64,000 nt of DNA, from positions 1 to 64,000 of the forward strand of contig NZ_CP038013.1 in NCBI RefSeq assembly GCF_004379335.1, written 5' to 3'. The notes below the pieces were generated by a model that searched no databases, was not told the origin of the DNA, and saw nothing but the letters and a program-made list of their open reading frames with translations. The DNA comes from Spiroplasma gladiatoris. Its GTDB lineage: Bacteria > Bacillota_I > Bacilli_A > Mycoplasmatales > Mycoplasmataceae. How positions within the stretch are numbered: the stretch's first letter is position 1; each line of letters starts with the position of its first letter. Of the stretch, positions 48,356-64,000 are shown piece by piece. The translations under genes were made by a program, and so were the position numbers.

Positions 48356-48606
48356 ATAAAAAATTCTCCTTGTATAATTTTATGTTTTTTTTAACATAAT
48401 GTATACTTAGAGAATTATATTTAGATAATCTCATTTATTTGTTTTTATTTTATTAATTTTTAGAAAAAGCAAAACAACATATAATATAAGTAATAAGTTA
48501 GGAAAATTATATGATTCTTTTTATTAATATTACAAATATTTTTAGAAACCAGTAATTCTTCTTAAAAGCTCTATAAATCTATTAAAAAAGAGTTTATCTT
48601 TGATAA

Positions 48607-48975
48607 AGAAACAAAACAATAAATAAAAAAATCAAATATTACTTAGCAATAGAATGTATCAATATTTTTATTGCTTTGACTTTTATGTTATAGGCTTTTA
48701 TATTTTATAAGTACAATTTTGATGAAGTTATTTATTTTCTTATGATAGGAATTGCAGGTATTTTTGTAATAGCCATCTATATTGCTGACAACACATTTGC
48801 ATTATTAACTTATAAATTATTTTATAGTTGTATAGAAATAAATAAAAAATCATATTTAACAATTTTGTATGTAATTGCCTTAACTTTTTTTCCTATAATA
48901 GGATTTTTTGCAATGTTATTTATATTAAAAATACAACAAAAATTATTAAGAAGTACTGTATATGATTATTTATAA
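48607..48975 (+). pseudogene. fragment of a membrane protein gene, broken
   Basis: From 48607 the frame reads NKTINKKIKYYLAIECINIF and continues past a TAG at 48691 into a 77-residue stretch with two hydrophobic segments (GIAGIFVIAIYIADNTFALL and LTILYVIALTFFPIIGFFAM), ending VYDYL at 48975. Upstream pieces (48480-48606) contain more stops in all frames and no start with a ribosome-binding site. The stop codon lies within the target duplication of the IS1202-type element. Not recognised; probably a dead gene. Confidence 0.55.
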
Positions 48976-48992
48976 AAAAAACGTAATTTCTA
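48964..48992. repeat. 29-bp target-site duplication, left copy
   Basis: Identical over 29 bp to 50471-50499, directly flanking both ends of the element. It starts GATTATTTATA and ends GTAATTTCTA. Confidence 0.93.
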
Positions 48993-50470
48993 TGTCAATA
49001 ACTAATTAATTTTTCCTAAAACTTTATTTTTTGAGTTTTTATAAAAGATTCAATTAGTATACTTTCAAGGACTGCTTGTTTTTATTGGCTTATAAATTTT
49101 ATTTATCTCAGCCGGGTTTTTATCTTCATACACCTCTTTATAAGTAGAATTTTGTAATACTTCTAATAAAGGCATTCATTCGCTATATGAGTTTGAATAT
49201 AGTTTTCCGTCAAATGTCTCAACAACCATTATTTTTGTTTTATTTTTATAAAAAACTGGTTCTCCATTTGAATGTGGAATATAGTACTTATTTTGGTATT
49301 TTATAGTTGAACCCTTATTTACGGTTCTTTCAAATCTTCTAGATAAATAAAAATCTATATTTTTAGTTTCTTCAAAAAATCTAAAAGAATTAGTGATATT
49401 CTCTATTTGAAGGGAAAACTGTGAATTATATTTATCTATATATTCATCTAAAAACAAATTAGCTTGGTTTATAGTTGATATATTATTTTCTTTAAGTTCC
49501 TTTGGTAGGCGATCTTGAAGTGTATTTCACAACCTTTCAATACGGCCTTTAGTTTGTGGAACGCTAGATGTTGTTAATTTTATTCCTAAGTTGTGACACA
49601 AAAATCCGTATTGTGTTAAGGAGTCAGAATGTAGATCTGACTCCTTTTCTTTTGGACTTCAAAATACCGTTCTTTTGTCTGTCAATATTTCTTTAGGAAT
49701 CCCATAGTTAAGAAAAACTTTCTTTGTGATATTGTAATAACCCATAAGAGTTTCTTCAGTGTCAAAATATAAAGCCAATATTTTGCCAGTAGCATCATCA
49801 ATAAAACCATGTAGATATCATTTTTCTTCTTTAATTCAGTAATGTACAGAAGCATCTGTTTGCAACCTTTCTCCAAACTCAGTTTTTCTATGTTGCATTG
49901 GATGACTATTTTCAATACTTAATAAAGTATTTAAATATTCTTTTTTTTCTATATTTTTTATATTTTGATTTTTTAAACTGTAAGCTATTTTTTGTTTAAT
50001 TATTTTTTTAGTTACTTTATGTATTCTTGGAGAATACATGTTATTTTCCTTTAAAAACTAAGTAAATATGTATACGAAACTTTTATATTATAATTTTCTA
50101 GCAACTTTTCTTGAAAGTGTTTGTAATTGTAGTCACAAAATTCATCTTTATATAATTTAATTATTTTTTGACTAATATCACTGCTTATTCTTCTGCAAGA
50201 CAATCTGCCAGTGTTCTTATGAATAAAAGCTATGTAACCATTTTTTTTATATTTATTAATTAATATATTTACATTTCTAATTGTTTGACATAACTTTATA
50301 GAAGCTGACTCTTTTGTTATTTTTTGATCTATAACGTCTTTGATAATTTCCATTCTCTTTTTTTCATTCATATTTAAATATCTCCTCATTTTAAACCTCC
50401 CAATAAAATAATTATAGTTTGGGAAATTTTAATTTGTTATATATAAGGAAAATATCATATGTTATTGACA
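48993..50470 (-). mobile_element. IS1202-group (ISNCY) insertion sequence
   Basis: A 1478-bp element with terminal inverted repeats beginning TGTCAATAAC at 48993 and at 50470 (reverse), extending imperfectly to a shared TTTTCC. It is flanked by a 29-bp direct repeat. Such long duplications (about 24-29 bp) are known for IS1202. It carries one transposase gene on the - strand, frameshifted once. It sits between the dead membrane protein gene and the rpoB promoter. Confidence 0.9.
49002..50389 (-). pseudogene. IS1202-group transposase, one frameshift
   Basis: Read from 50389 (or ATG 50371, better spaced from AGGAGA): MNEKKRMEIIKDVIDQKITKESA, a helix-turn-helix part, to SYTYLLSF and TAA at 50051. 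The next frame continues MYSPRIHKVTKKII through LQTDASVHYWIKEEKWYLHG (first catalytic Asp), FIDDATGKILALYFDTEE, GIPKEILTDKRTVFW and TKGRIERLWNTLQDRLPKEL (catalytic Glu), to TAG at 49002. Restoring one T in the T5 run near 50057 rejoins the frames, so only a single base separates this from an intact gene. Confidence 0.85.
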
Positions 50471-50499
50471 GATTATTTATAAAAAAAACGTAATTTCTA
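50471..50499. repeat. 29-bp target-site duplication, right copy
   Basis: Right copy of the duplication. It forms the 5' arm of the terminator at 50487-50518, which implies the element inserted into that terminator. Confidence 0.93.
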
Positions 50500-50518
50500 T
50501 TGAAATCTACGTTCTTTT
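50487..50518 (+). terminator. terminator rebuilt at the IS1202 insertion site
   Basis: AACGTA + ATTTC (50487-50497), TATT loop, GAAAT (50502-50506), a bulged C, TACGTT (50508-50513), then CTTTT. The 5' arm lies in the duplication, so only the right copy is a complete hairpin; the left copy at 48980-48992 has lost its partner arm. Confidence 0.7.
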
Positions 50519-50528
50519 AATATAAAAT
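50500..50528 (+). promoter_or_regulatory. probable rpoB promoter
   Basis: TTGAAA (50500-50505), 17-bp spacer, TAAAAT (50523-50528). The -35 box starts at the base right after the target duplication, so the insertion left the promoter whole. Confidence 0.65.
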
Positions 50529-50565
50529 TTGTAAGCGTATGTTTTACTTTAATGGAGGCCACTAA

Positions 50566-54396
<3,831 letters not shown>

Positions 54397-54410
54397 GGGG
54401 GATTTTTAAT

Positions 54411-58172
<3,762 letters not shown>

Positions 58173-58206
58173 AAATAGTGTGGTATTGATCCACACTATT
58201 TTTTTT
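58173..58206 (+). terminator. terminator after rpoC
   Basis: AAATAGTGTGG (58173-58183), 7-nt loop, CCACACTATTT (58191-58201), T run to 58206. Confidence 0.92.
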
Positions 58207-58316
58207 GAAAATAAAAAAATTTTTATATCAATATTTATTAAAATTTTATTTGTAAGAATTTGATATTTTAATTTTCTTATCAAAAGTTTTAAAAACGAAA
58301 CTTGAATGAGGTTATT

Positions 58317-59107
58317 ATGAATAAAAAATTAACAATATTAGCATTATCAATTTCATTATATGTGTTTTGATAGTTTGTATTTTTAGCGCAATCTTTATTG
58401 GTATTTTACTAAATATACCAGTTAGTTTTGAAACCGAACAAGGCTTATATGATTTTCTTAATCTTATAAATTGTGCAATTAGTATCATTATTATGCTTTT
58501 TGCTATTGTTTATGGATCAATTTATTTTAAAAAATCAAAAAAGAAATTTTTATCAACTTTTGTAAACTTAACTTGAATTTGAGCTATTTATGGAAACTTA
58601 GTAAGTTATCTATTTTTACAAGCTTTTAGTTTCAATTACTTAATAATGTTTATAATTTTAATTTACGTTGCTATTATTTTTATTATTACAAATAGAGTTA
58701 CTATTAGTACTTATAAAAAAATTTATCATTGAGTAATTATTGGACTAATTTTAGTAGGACTATTAACAATATTAACATCAATAATGAAAAATATTGGCGA
58801 TACTAGTATTAACAGTTTTTCATTAATAATGAATTTAATCTTACCAATATTTATTGGTATGTTAATAATTGGTTTTAAAATTTGCTATTTAGTTAAAAGA
58901 AAAGATTGACAATTAATTACAGCTTGAGTTACAGCTCTTTTAATTGCAACAATTAGTTTAATAACTTTTGTTATGGTTTCTTTATTAAGTTTTGCAATGA
59001 TTTTCTTAATAGTTGATATTTCTAAAAAAATAAAAACTACATCTACGGTTAAAAAAAGTTACAGCTTATCTAGCTTGCAAAAAGATACTCAAAATGTTTC
59101 AAATTAA
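58317..59107 (+). pseudogene. membrane protein gene with an early one-base frameshift
   Basis: ATG 58317 follows GAGG with good spacing and opens MNKKLTILALSISLYVF, but meets TAG at 58371. One base over, the frame opens at 58367 (IVCIFSAIFIGILL) and continues to TAA 59105, giving about 246 residues with six or seven hydrophobic segments and a short polar tail (TTSTVKKSYSLSSLQKD). Adding a T to the T4 run at 58365-58368 would join both. No ribosome-binding site serves the internal TTG. Product family unknown; a sequencing error or slippage control is possible. Confidence 0.65.
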
Positions 59108-59125
59108 TTGAAACATTTTTTTGGT
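59091..59125 (+). terminator. terminator after the membrane protein gene
   Basis: AAAATGTTTCAA (59091-59102) pairs with TTGAAACATTTT (59108-59119), then a T run. The 5' arm lies within the coding end. Confidence 0.85.
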
Positions 59126-59197
59126 TAAAAATTATTTTACTTTTGTAGTTTTTTAATCTTAGTTTAAATGGTATATTCTTATCGAGAGGGATAAAAA

Positions 59198-59629
59198 ATG
59201 AAAATATATATAGGAAATGATCATACAGCAGTTGATATGAAAAATATAATTGTTAATCATTTGTTAGAACAAGGATATGAAGTTGTAAATCTAGGAACAA
59301 ATAATATTGACTCAATTGACTATCCAGATTATGGAACAGCTGTTGCAAAACACGTTGTGAAAGAAAAAGATGCAAAAGGAATCGTGATTTGTGGAAGTGG
59401 AATAGGTATTTCTATTGCTGCAAATAAAATTCAAGGCGCAAGAGCTGCTTTATGTTATGAACTTGAGGCTGTACAACTTTCAAGACAACATAATGATGCA
59501 AATATTCTTGCTTTGGGAGCAAGATTTATTGCAAACCACAAAGCCCTAACTTTAGTAGATGAATTTCTAAAAACAGAGTTTGAGGGCGGAAGACATCAAT
59601 TAAGAGTTAACAAATTAAATGAAATTTAA
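59198..59629 (+). CDS. rpiB: ribose-5-phosphate isomerase B
   Basis: Interconverts ribose-5-P and ribulose-5-P, feeding PRPP and nucleotide synthesis. The 143-residue product begins MKIYIGNDHTAVDMK and has the catalytic Cys65 in VICGSGIGISIAANK, plus SRQHNDANILALGARF. Full length. It precedes upp by 17 bp with AAAGGAG between, so the two form a nucleotide salvage pair. Confidence 0.95.
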   Translation: MKIYIGNDHTAVDMKNIIVNHLLEQGYEVVNLGTNNIDSIDYPDYGTAVAKHVVKEKDAKGIVICGSGIGISIAANKIQGARAALCYELEAVQLSRQHNDANILALGARFIANHKALTLVDEFLKTEFEGGRHQLRVNKLNEI

Positions 59630-59646
59630 AGGAGAATTATATTTTT

Positions 59647-60270
59647 ATGTCATTTACAGTTATTAAACACCCCCTAATTTTAGATAAATTAACAAGAATG
59701 AGAAGAAAAGAAACCTCATCAAAAGATTTTAGAGAAAACCTAAATGAAATTGGACAACTAATGGTATATGAAATTTTTAGAGATGTGCCACTAAGCGAAA
59801 TAGAAATTGAAACACCAGTTCAAAAAACTCTGGGATATACAATTACCAAACCTGTTGTTTTGATTCCAATTATAAGAGCTGGTTTAGGAATGACAGAAGG
59901 AATTCAAACATTGGTTCCTACTTCAAGAATTGCTCACGTAGGATTATATCGTAACGAAGAAACATTAGAACCAGTTCAATATTATGCAAAACCAACTCAA
60001 GATATAGATAAAAGCTTTGTAATTGTTGTAGATCCAATGCTTGCAACTGGTGGAAGTGCTTCAAAAGCAATTTCAATTGCAAAAGAGTGAGGAGCAAAAA
60101 ATATTAAATTTGTCTGTTTAGTTTCAGTTCAAGAAGGAGTAGATAGGTTATTAAAGGATCATCCTGATGTTGATATTTATACTGCATCATTAGATCCAAT
60201 ATTGAACGAAGACGGTTATATTGTTCCTGGCTTAGGAGATGCTGGAGACAGAATTTTTGGCACAAAATAA
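59647..60270 (+). CDS. upp: uracil phosphoribosyltransferase
   Basis: Salvages uracil with PRPP to UMP. The 207-residue product has [21 protein letters not shown] and the PRPP-binding [14 protein letters not shown], ending [21 protein letters not shown] precedes ATG 59647. UGA at 60088 is Trp. Upstream of the ATP synthase operon, as in other Firmicutes and Mollicutes. Confidence 0.97.
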
Positions 60271-60283
60271 ATTTTAATAATTT

Positions 60284-60310
60284 AAAAAAGCACAAATGTG
60301 CTTTTTTGTT
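60284..60310 (+). terminator. terminator after upp
   Basis: AAAAAAGCACA (60284-60294), loop of 2, TGTGCTTTTTT (60297-60307). The atp operon promoter should lie between here and 60447. Confidence 0.9.
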
Positions 60311-60447
60311 TTTAAAATATAGCAACTCTGTTTAAATTAATAAAAATATGAAAAAAACTTTTTTCTTTATAATTTCTCGGATTTTTTATAAAATATTTCA
60401 TTTTTAGGAGTATTATATTTTAGATGGAACCTTTATAAGTGAAAAAT

Positions 60448-60813
60448 ATGTTTAAAGATTTACTCAAGAAAAATAAAAAACGAATATTAATAGTGCTACT
60501 ACCAGTGTATGTTGTAATTACAATTGCACTAGTAGTTTTGTCTATATATAGAGTAATTTCATATTCGTGAATTAATGGTTTTATTTTAACTTTAATTATC
60601 GGGCTAATTACATATTGTTTTTTAGTTTATTCAACAAAAAAACTATTAGAAACTCAAAATCCTTTTTTATTCTCATTTTTTTCAATATTAAGGATTGGCT
60701 TGTATATGGTTCCATTCATTATTAGCGTCTATTTAACAGAATATATAAGTTATTTTGGTGTAATTATTGGTTTTTTAATATCATTACTTTTTCCAATGAT
60801 ATTAAAAAATTAA
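60448..60813 (+). CDS. atpI: AtpI-like small membrane protein
   Basis: A 121-residue, very hydrophobic protein with four predicted membrane segments and basic N-terminal KKNKKR, at the head of the F-ATPase operon; identity as AtpI rests on position and topology. AtpI assists c-ring assembly in other bacteria. The start is unclear: in-frame GTG at 60439 or ATG at 60448. The best ribosome-binding site, AGGAG at 60406-60410, instead precedes a tiny open frame (ATG 60424, four codons then TAA). Confidence 0.7.
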
Positions 60814-60856
60814 TCATAATAGATCTAAAAATGTAAATTAACAAAGGGGGTAGACC

Positions 60857-61711
60857 ATGGGTCAATTTTTAGAAAGCTGAAAGGACATAACCCCACAATT
60901 ACTATCTATTCTTCTAACTACAATAATTATTTGTACATTATGTATTGTATATAATGTAAAAATTAGAAATTTAAAAGATGGTGAAGAACTATGCGGATTT
61001 TTAGTATTAACTGAAACATTCGTTGGTATGATGGAAAATATGGTTGTAACAACAATGGGGAAAAAATTTAAACATTTAACTCCATATGCAATGTACATTT
61101 TTTTGTACATACTTGTTTCATCTATAATTGCCCTTTTAGGATTTGAACCGTTATCTAGTTCTTATACAGTTACTTTATCTATGGCAATAGTGTCATTTTT
61201 TGGAATTTATTATTATGGGTTAAAATATCAAAAATTATTATTTTTTATGAAATTTGCATATAACCCAATCGAGTTACTTACTCAATTTGTTCCAATCTTA
61301 TCATTGTCATTTAGGCTGTTTGGAAATATTTTAGCAGGTGCAACTATTTTAGGGTTGCTTTACGGAGCATTAATTAATGCACAAGGAGCAATATTTGGTT
61401 TCAAAAGCGTTTCTAGCCAAATATGAAGTGAAGACTTCTTAGCTCAGTACAGATATTGATGATCTGGATTCAACTTCTTATCTGTAATTATGTTACCGTG
61501 ATTACATTTATACTTTGATTTATTTGATGGAGTAATCCAATCAATCGTATTTACAATGCTAACTTTATCATATTGAGCAAATGCAAAAGATGGTGAACAT
61601 GAACCAGCTTCTGAACCTGTTGAAAGAGATAATGTTAAAAAAATTAAAATGAAAAAAGTAAAAGTAGATTTAAAAACAAAACCAATAGTTAGCGCAGAAG
61701 TTGCGCAATAA
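60857..61711 (+). CDS. atpB: F-type ATP synthase subunit a
   Basis: Membrane stator channel for protons. The 284-residue product has five to six membrane helices and the essential arginine in LSLSFRLFGNILAGATIL (about residue 155). The C terminus carries a charged tail of about 40 residues. AAAGGGGG precedes ATG 60857. Multiple UGA Trp codons from 61424 to 61577. Confidence 0.95.
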
Positions 61712-61726
61712 AGGAGAAATATAAAA

Positions 61727-62038
61727 ATGTTTACAGAAATGTTAGTTAACTTTGTTACAAATTTTGGAGGAGCATTTGCTTCAACTATACCAGCAATTTT
61801 ATTTGCAGACGAAAATAAAGGATTATATGCAGTTGGTGCAGGAATTACTGGTATAGGTATGGTTGGTGCTTCAATTGGTCAAGGAATTGTTGGTCAAGGT
61901 GCTTGTCTTGCAATCGGACGTAATCCAGAAATGGCTGGAAAAATTACATCAACTTTAATTATTACTGCTGGGTTCGCAGAATCTGGTGCTATTTATGCTC
62001 TTGTTATTGCAATCTTAATCTTATTCGTTTTAGGATAA
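61727..62038 (+). CDS. atpE: F-type ATP synthase subunit c
   Basis: Proteolipid of the rotor ring. The 103-residue product has two membrane helices: AVGAGITGIGMVGASIGQGIVGQGACLAIGRNPEM, with the polar loop, and a second helix carrying the ion-binding Glu85 (GFAESGAIYALV). It has a longer N-terminal lead than the usual 70-80 residues, as is common in Mollicutes. AAAGGAGA precedes ATG 61727. Confidence 0.96.
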   Translation: MFTEMLVNFVTNFGGAFASTIPAILFADENKGLYAVGAGITGIGMVGASIGQGIVGQGACLAIGRNPEMAGKITSTLIITAGFAESGAIYALVIAILILFVLG

Positions 62039-62065
62039 GATTTTTTAGAATAGAGATATAAAGCA

Positions 62066-62608
62066 ATGACAGAAATTTATTCAAGTTTGGTTTTAAATGC
62101 AACAGCTGGTATTCCAGAAGTAACTCAAGCATTATTTCCAAACTTACCTAACTTTATTGCTCATATTTTATCAACAATTGTAATTGTTTTATTTTTAGCA
62201 AAACTTGTTTACAAACCATTTAGAAAAATGGTTGCAGAAAGAAGAAGAAAAATAAACGAATTACTAGATGATGCTTCATCAAAACAAGCATTAGCAAACC
62301 GTGATAAGAAAGATGCAGCAAAATTGTTAATAAAAGCAAGAGAAGAATCAAAAAGTATCATCACAAGTGCAAAACAAGAAGCAGATGTTTTAAAATTTGA
62401 AATAATTGATAATGCCAAACAAGAAGCCCAAAATATTCAAGAACATGCAAAACAAGCTATGGAATTTGAAAGAAATGAAGCTCAAGAAAGTATTAGAAAA
62501 GAAATCATTGACTTAGCATTCTTAGCATCACAAAAAATTATGGCAAAAGAAGTTAATAAAGAAGTAGATAAAAAACTTATTGAAGAATTCTTAGATAAAT
62601 TAGATTAG
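62066..62608 (+). CDS. atpF: F-type ATP synthase subunit b
   Basis: Peripheral stalk. The 180-residue product has one membrane helix near the N terminus (IAHILSTIVIVLFLAKLVY, about 31-49) followed by a long charged coiled coil. Only a weak AGAGAT site precedes ATG 62066. Fourth gene of the operon. Confidence 0.93.
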   Translation: MTEIYSSLVLNATAGIPEVTQALFPNLPNFIAHILSTIVIVLFLAKLVYKPFRKMVAERRRKINELLDDASSKQALANRDKKDAAKLLIKAREESKSIITSAKQEADVLKFEIIDNAKQEAQNIQEHAKQAMEFERNEAQESIRKEIIDLAFLASQKIMAKEVNKEVDKKLIEEFLDKLD

Positions 62609-62609
62609 T

Positions 62610-63158
62610 ATGTTTGTTCAAGAAAGTTTAATTAGAAATTGATCACATGCTATTTGCACAATAGCTATTGAAACAAAAAAGGTAGAAGAATTCTTAAATA
62701 CAGCAAAAGATTTAAATCAAATTTTTAAAAACAATACAGAACTTGTTGAGTTTTTATCAAATAAAAGTTTTAATGTTGAAACAAGAATAAAAGTGATTGA
62801 TAATATTTTTGCAAAAAAAATAGATCAAAACATTGTGAATGCTTTAAAACTATTAGTAGTAAGAGATCTTGCAAGAGGTGTAAGACATATTGTTAAACAA
62901 ATGATAAAAGATCTTTTATTAGAAACTAATACTGTTCAAGGTGTAGTTTATTCAATCGATGCATTGGACCCATCAATTATTAAAAAAATTGAAACCAAAT
63001 TATCAACAAAAATTGAAAAAAAAGTTATCTTAGATAACATAATAGACAAAGAATTAATCGCTGGTATCAGAGTTGAATTAGCAGGGAAAAAATATGACTC
63101 TTCTATTCAAGGAAAAGCTCTTGATATGAGACGTAAGGTTATGAAAAATAGAAAATAG
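62610..63158 (+). CDS. atpH: F-type ATP synthase subunit delta
   Basis: Links the stalk to the top of F1. The 182-residue product is an all-helical N-terminal domain (RNWSHAICTIAIETKKVEEFL) and a conserved end (IIDKELIAGIRVELAGKKYDSSIQGKALDMRR). It starts one base after the atpF stop. UGA at 62640 encodes Trp. Confidence 0.92.
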
Positions 63159-63167
63159 GGTGATGTT

Positions 63168-64000
63168 ATGCCATTAAAAATTAATGAAATATCAGAAGTG
63201 ATAAAAAAACAAATCCAAGAATATGGTAAAGATCTTGTCATTCAAGAGGTTGGTACAGTTGCTAGTATTGGTGATGGTGTTGCCTTGTTATTTGGTTTAG
63301 ATAAAGCAATGATGGGAGAACTTCTAATCTTTAACGACAATATTTATGGAATGGCTTTAAACCTTGAAGATGGAGCAGTTGGTGCTGTTATAATGGGTGA
63401 CGACTCAGAAATCAAACAAGGTGATAAAGTAAAAAGAACTCAAAGAGTTGTTGAAACTCCAGTTGGAGATGAATTATTAGGAAGAGTTTTAAATGGAATT
63501 GGAAATCCAATTGATGGGAACGGTCCTTTAAAAAACAAAAAATTTGCACCAGTTGAAAAAATTGCATCTGGAGTTATGTCTAGAAAATCAGTTGATCAAC
63601 CAATGGAAACAGGAATCTTATCAATTGATTCAATCATTCCAATCGGAAAAGGCCAAAGAGAATTGATTATTGGAGATAGACAAACTGGAAAAACAGCTAT
63701 TGCAATAGATACAATTATTAATCAAAAAGGAAAAAATGTTAAATGTGTATATGTGGCAATTGGTCAAAAAGAATCAACAGTAGCACAAGTTGTTGAAAAA
63801 TTAAAACAAGCAGCAGCAATGGAATACACAACAGTTATTTCAGCATCTGCTAGTGAATCTGCACCAATGCAATATATTGCTCCATATACTGGAGTTTCAA
63901 TTGCAGAAGAATGAATGGCAAATGGTGATGATGTTTTAGTTATTTATGATGACTTATCAAAACATGCAATTGCATATCGTACATTAGCATTGTTATTACG
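63168..64000 (+). CDS. atpA: F-type ATP synthase subunit alpha (5' part, runs off the window)
   Basis: Non-catalytic nucleotide-binding F1 subunit. The visible 277 residues include the beta-barrel ([25 protein letters not shown]) and P-loop GDRQTGKT at 169-176, then [13 protein letters not shown] and [22 protein letters not shown]. The gene is cut by the window end at base 64000. GGTGATG-type site precedes ATG 63168. UGA at 63912 is Trp. Confidence 0.97.

Larger units (their letters stand above)
47078..48413 (-). mobile_element. decayed IS3-family insertion sequence
   Basis: About 1.33 kb with an orfA/orfB transposase on the - strand and imperfect terminal inverted repeats: AAGTATAAAAAATG at 47082-47095, matched by AAGTATACATTATG read backwards from 48408. 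orfB is broken by several frameshifts and stops. A hairpin at 47108-47132 sits at the end of orfB. Target duplication was not resolved. Exact ends are approximate. Confidence 0.75.

Overview
The window reads as the start of a Mollicute chromosome, most likely a Spiroplasma. Base 1 is the dnaA start codon, the DNA is very AT-rich, and UGA is read as tryptophan throughout: many conserved genes (dnaA, serS, dnaX, ftsH, lysS, cysS, rpoB, rpoC, atpB) are continuous only under translation table 4. The order dnaA-dnaN-gyrB-gyrA, without rnmV/ksgA between dnaN and gyrB, and the family of short-signal lipoproteins favour Spiroplasma over Mesoplasma, but the species cannot be named from the sequence alone. 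Apart from two transposases, every gene lies on the + strand.

Region 1-26.5 kb is a compact replication and housekeeping block: origin region, dnaA, dnaN, gyrBA, serS, two perfect parS palindromes, SRP RNA, tadA, dnaX-recR-tmk-holB, a YabB-type methyltransferase, tilS, ftsH, hslO, an ABC ATPase without a partner permease, a DUF1904 gene, dus, lysS, asnA, ispD, rpsF-ssb-rpsR, rplI-dnaB. The order closely follows the Bacillus origin region with many deletions.

Region 26.5-36.3 kb holds a lipoprotein, a 762-residue Q/N-rich acidic protein with an internal duplication, ung, an ECF transporter S component, then cysS-rlmB-sigma factor-rpmG-secE-nusG and a cyclophilin. The small sigma-like gene sits exactly where sigH lies in Bacillus.

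Region 36.3-50.5 kb is the ribosomal protein/RNA polymerase superoperon broken open by accessory DNA. A probable 190-nt non-coding transcript precedes rplK-rplA. Between rplA and rplJ lie two intact and two decayed members of one modular lipoprotein family and a MerR-controlled cluster (HAD phosphatase, MerR regulator, zinc alcohol dehydrogenase, followed by a second HAD phosphatase). Between rplL and rpoB lie a Vat-type acetyltransferase, a decayed IS3 element, a broken membrane protein gene and an IS1202-type element flanked by a 29-bp target duplication.

Region 50.5-64 kb carries rpoB-rpoC, a frameshifted membrane protein gene, rpiB, upp and the F-type ATPase operon atpI-B-E-F-H-A, with atpA running off the end. 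I saw no tRNA or rRNA genes and no CRISPR array.
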